From contig JACQZU010000021.1 of assembly GCA_016213735.1 (NCBI GenBank), positions 235,851-299,850 of the forward strand: 64,000 nt of DNA. Reading direction: 5' to 3'. A program made the translations under genes and the position numbers. Numbering within the stretch: position 1 is the first letter of the stretch; each line of letters begins with the position of its first letter. The notes under the pieces were generated by a model. That model made no database searches and had not been told where the DNA came from. It was given only the letters and a program-made list of their open reading frames with translations. Shown here piece after piece: positions 62,561 to 64,000 of this stretch. This DNA comes from Acidobacteriota bacterium (lineage in GTDB: Bacteria > Acidobacteriota > Holophagae > Holophagales > Holophagaceae).

Positions 62561-64000
62561 CGTTCACCGTTAGGGTGGCCGCATTGCTGGTGGCGAAGCC
62601 CGCGCAGTTGAAGGCCTGAACGTCGTAGGTGCCGGAATCCGAGACCTGGGCGGAGGCGATGGTGAAGCTCGGGTTGTTGGCCCCCTGGATCACCGCGCCG
62701 TTCTTCCGCCACTGCATGGTGATCGGCATGGTGCCGCCGGCGGAGGAGGTGAAGGTCACCGTCGAACCCACGGTCACCGTCTGGTTGGCCGGCGAAGTGA
62801 TGATCGTGGGCGGCGTGCCGCCGCCCCCGCCGGGGGTCGTGACGTTGAAGGTGAAATCGTCCACGATGAAGGCGGTCCCGGTTCCGGTGCCTCCCGGCTG
62901 GAAACTCGTGAGGTACACCTGGACGGTCTGTCCCTTCCAGGCCAGCAGGCTCCAAGGTCCTCGCTGAACGTAGGTCGGGTAGTTGGCCTGGGTGTTGTTG
63001 AAGGTGGCCAGGGTGCCCAGGTCAGCGCCGGAGGAATTCCGGACCTTCACGGTCAGGATGTTGGTGGCCCCGGCGGGAGTCCCGGACTCGTTGCCGATGG
63101 TCATCCAGAACCTCAGGTCCGCGGCCGTGGCGTTGGCGTCGATGGCCACCGTCTGGTAGAGGGAGTCCGTGGTGCTGCTGGAGTAGTCCCCCAGGAAGGC
63201 GTACCAGCTCCCGCCGTGGGCGGTGATGGCGTTGTCGTTGTCGATGATGAGGGTGTTGGACTGGACCCAGGGGCTGACGCCGCTCTCGAAGCCCGGATTC
63301 TGGAGGACCTGGGTCGTCCCCCCCCCTCCGCCGGTGCAGGGGACCACGGTGAGGGTGGCGGGGTTGCTGGTGTTGCTCCCGGTGCTGTCGGTCACCACCG
63401 CCCGGAACTGGGCGCCGTCGTCGGCGGCGATGGTGGGCGGAGTGGTGTAGGTGGCGGAGGTCGCGCCCGGGATGCTCGCCCCGCCCTTCTGCCACTGGTA
63501 GCTCAGGGTGCCAGTCCCCGTGGCGGCCACGGAGAAGGTGGCCTGTTCCCCGGCATTCTTGGAGACGCTGGCGGGGTGCTGGGTGATGGTGGGGCCCGTG
63601 GGGGGAGTGGAGCTGGGGAGGATCTCCCAGGCGCCGCGGCCGAAGGTGGCCGCCCGGAGGAAGCTGCCGTCAGGGGCGATGTAGAGGTCCTTCACGTTGG
63701 CGTAGGGCAGGCCGGACCCGAAGCGGCTCCAGGAGCTGCCGCCGTTGGTGGACTGGTAGACGCCGATGTCCGTCCCCACATAGACGACATTGGGGTTGCC
63801 CGGATCGATGACCAGGCCCTCGACGGGCATCCCAAAGGGGAAGCCGGCATTGCCGTCCAGGGCTCCCCAGGTGGAGCCGCCATTGGTGGTCTTCCAGAGG
63901 TGGCTGGCGGTGGTGTCCTGGGACACCGAACCCGCATAGAGGGTCTGGGCGTTGGTCGGATCGACGGTGACGAAACTCAGGAAGGTCTGGTTGCCCGCTA
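62133..64000 (-). CDS. Secreted BNR-propeller protein with Ig-like, jelly-roll and dockerin-like modules (5' end outside window)
   Basis: The last 622 residues or so are visible; the frame is open through base 64000. It begins with sialidase/VPS10-type propeller blades (VDPTNAQTLYAGS, LWKTTNGGSTW, IDPGNPNVVYVGTD, YQSTNGGSSW), then an Ig-like domain, a Gly-rich linker, a jelly-roll opening LQNPGFESGVSPWV, a second Ig-like, a BIG-type domain and a dockerin-like end (DLSGDTLTDVLDL, DLDGSGTIDEGDL). The propeller type is found in xyloglucanases, sialidases and photosystem-assembly-like proteins; the catalytic part, if any, is off-window. The last four modules closely match the tail of the S53 protease. 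Confidence 0.88.
   Translation of the reverse strand, partial: AGNQTFLSFVTVDPTNAQTLYAGSVSQDTTASHLWKTTNGGSTWGALDGNAGFPFGMPVEGLVIDPGNPNVVYVGTDIGVYQSTNGGSSWSRFGSGLPYANVKDLYIAPDGSFLRAATFGRGAWEILPSSTPPTGPTITQHPASVSKNAGEQATFSVAATGTGTLSYQWQKGGASIPGATSATYTTPPTIAADDGAQFRAVVTDSTGSNTSNPATLTVVPCTGGGGGTTQVLQNPGFESGVSPWVQSNTLIIDNDNAITAHGGSWYAFLGDYSSSTTDSLYQTVAIDANATAADLRFWMTIGNESGTPAGATNILTVKVRNSSGADLGTLATFNNTQANYPTYVQRGPWSLLAWKGQTVQVYLTSFQPGGTGTGTAFIVDDFTFNVTTPGGGGGTPPTIITSPANQTVTVGSTVTFTSSAGGTMPITMQWRKNGAVIQGANNPSFTIASAQVSDSGTYDVQAFNCAGFATSNAATLTVNVASPVTVTVAPKPVALMVGGTQSFAATVTGTPNTAVTWVLSGLGGLSTTTGNPTVFTAPSTLATTPSTATLTATSVADPAKSDSVTITIRSRDLSGDTLTDVLDLATLARYFGQPASAFPAGDLDGSGTIDEGDLAILLAGI

Overview
This 64 kb window is strongly GC-rich bacterial chromosome, densely coded on both strands, with many GTGA/ATGA start-stop overlaps and frequent GTG/TTG starts. 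The gene content (acetylornithine-type carbamoyltransferase in the arginine cluster, sedolisin-type S53 and streptopain-like C10 proteases, kinase-TPR fusions, GT9 glycosyltransferases, PF05635-type four-helix-bundle genes) suggests a Gram-negative acidobacterium, most likely of the Holophaga/Geothrix group. That assignment is inference; no rRNA or tRNA gene was seen.

Layout. 1-5304: arginine cluster reading leftward (argD, N-acetylornithine carbamoyltransferase, argB, an ArgE-type deacetylase, the start of argH) with argR divergent. The shared intergenic region holds ARG-box-like palindromes, and two CCACGAA-type palindromic repeats separate the genes. 5311-13001: serine hydrolase, ruvB, an FHA-GAF histidine kinase overlapping ispF, a CCA-adding/poly(A) polymerase-type enzyme, surE, acylphosphatase and apt. 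13435-23169: secreted and signalling proteins (C10 protease with cadherin/Ig-like repeats, Ser/Thr kinase with TPRs, acyl-CoA ligase, putative beta-barrel, poly-Gly Ig-like surface protein). 23301-30675: two-component pair, secreted ARPP-1-like protein, a four-hairpin cluster, NtrY-like kinase, rimI and tsaB. 30767-41086: S9 peptidase, FKBP isomerase, rpmB, dprA, topA and several small or secreted proteins. 41246-54469: metY, ppc, SnoaL-like protein, FadH-like reductase, four glycosyltransferase-type genes, a nuclease-like protein and a YcaQ-type glycosylase.

54470-55670 is an accessory-looking island: direct repeats and a TCGTTC-rich tract, then two convergent four-helix-bundle (23S-IVP/PF05635-like) genes. 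Each gene is preceded by a 19-20 bp perfect inverted repeat whose downstream arm runs into the Shine-Dalgarno sequence.

56130-64000 holds an XPB-N/WYL-like protein and then an exported system reading leftward: a BNR-propeller protein (5' end outside the window) ending in a dockerin-like module, a small lipoprotein with a cohesin-like domain, and an S53 protease ending in a near-identical dockerin-like module. A lipid-anchored cohesin-like receptor lying between two dockerin-bearing exoproteins suggests a minimal, cellulosome-like display system for a protease. This is the best candidate in the window for an undescribed system, although the cohesin assignment is a fold-level inference from sequence pattern.
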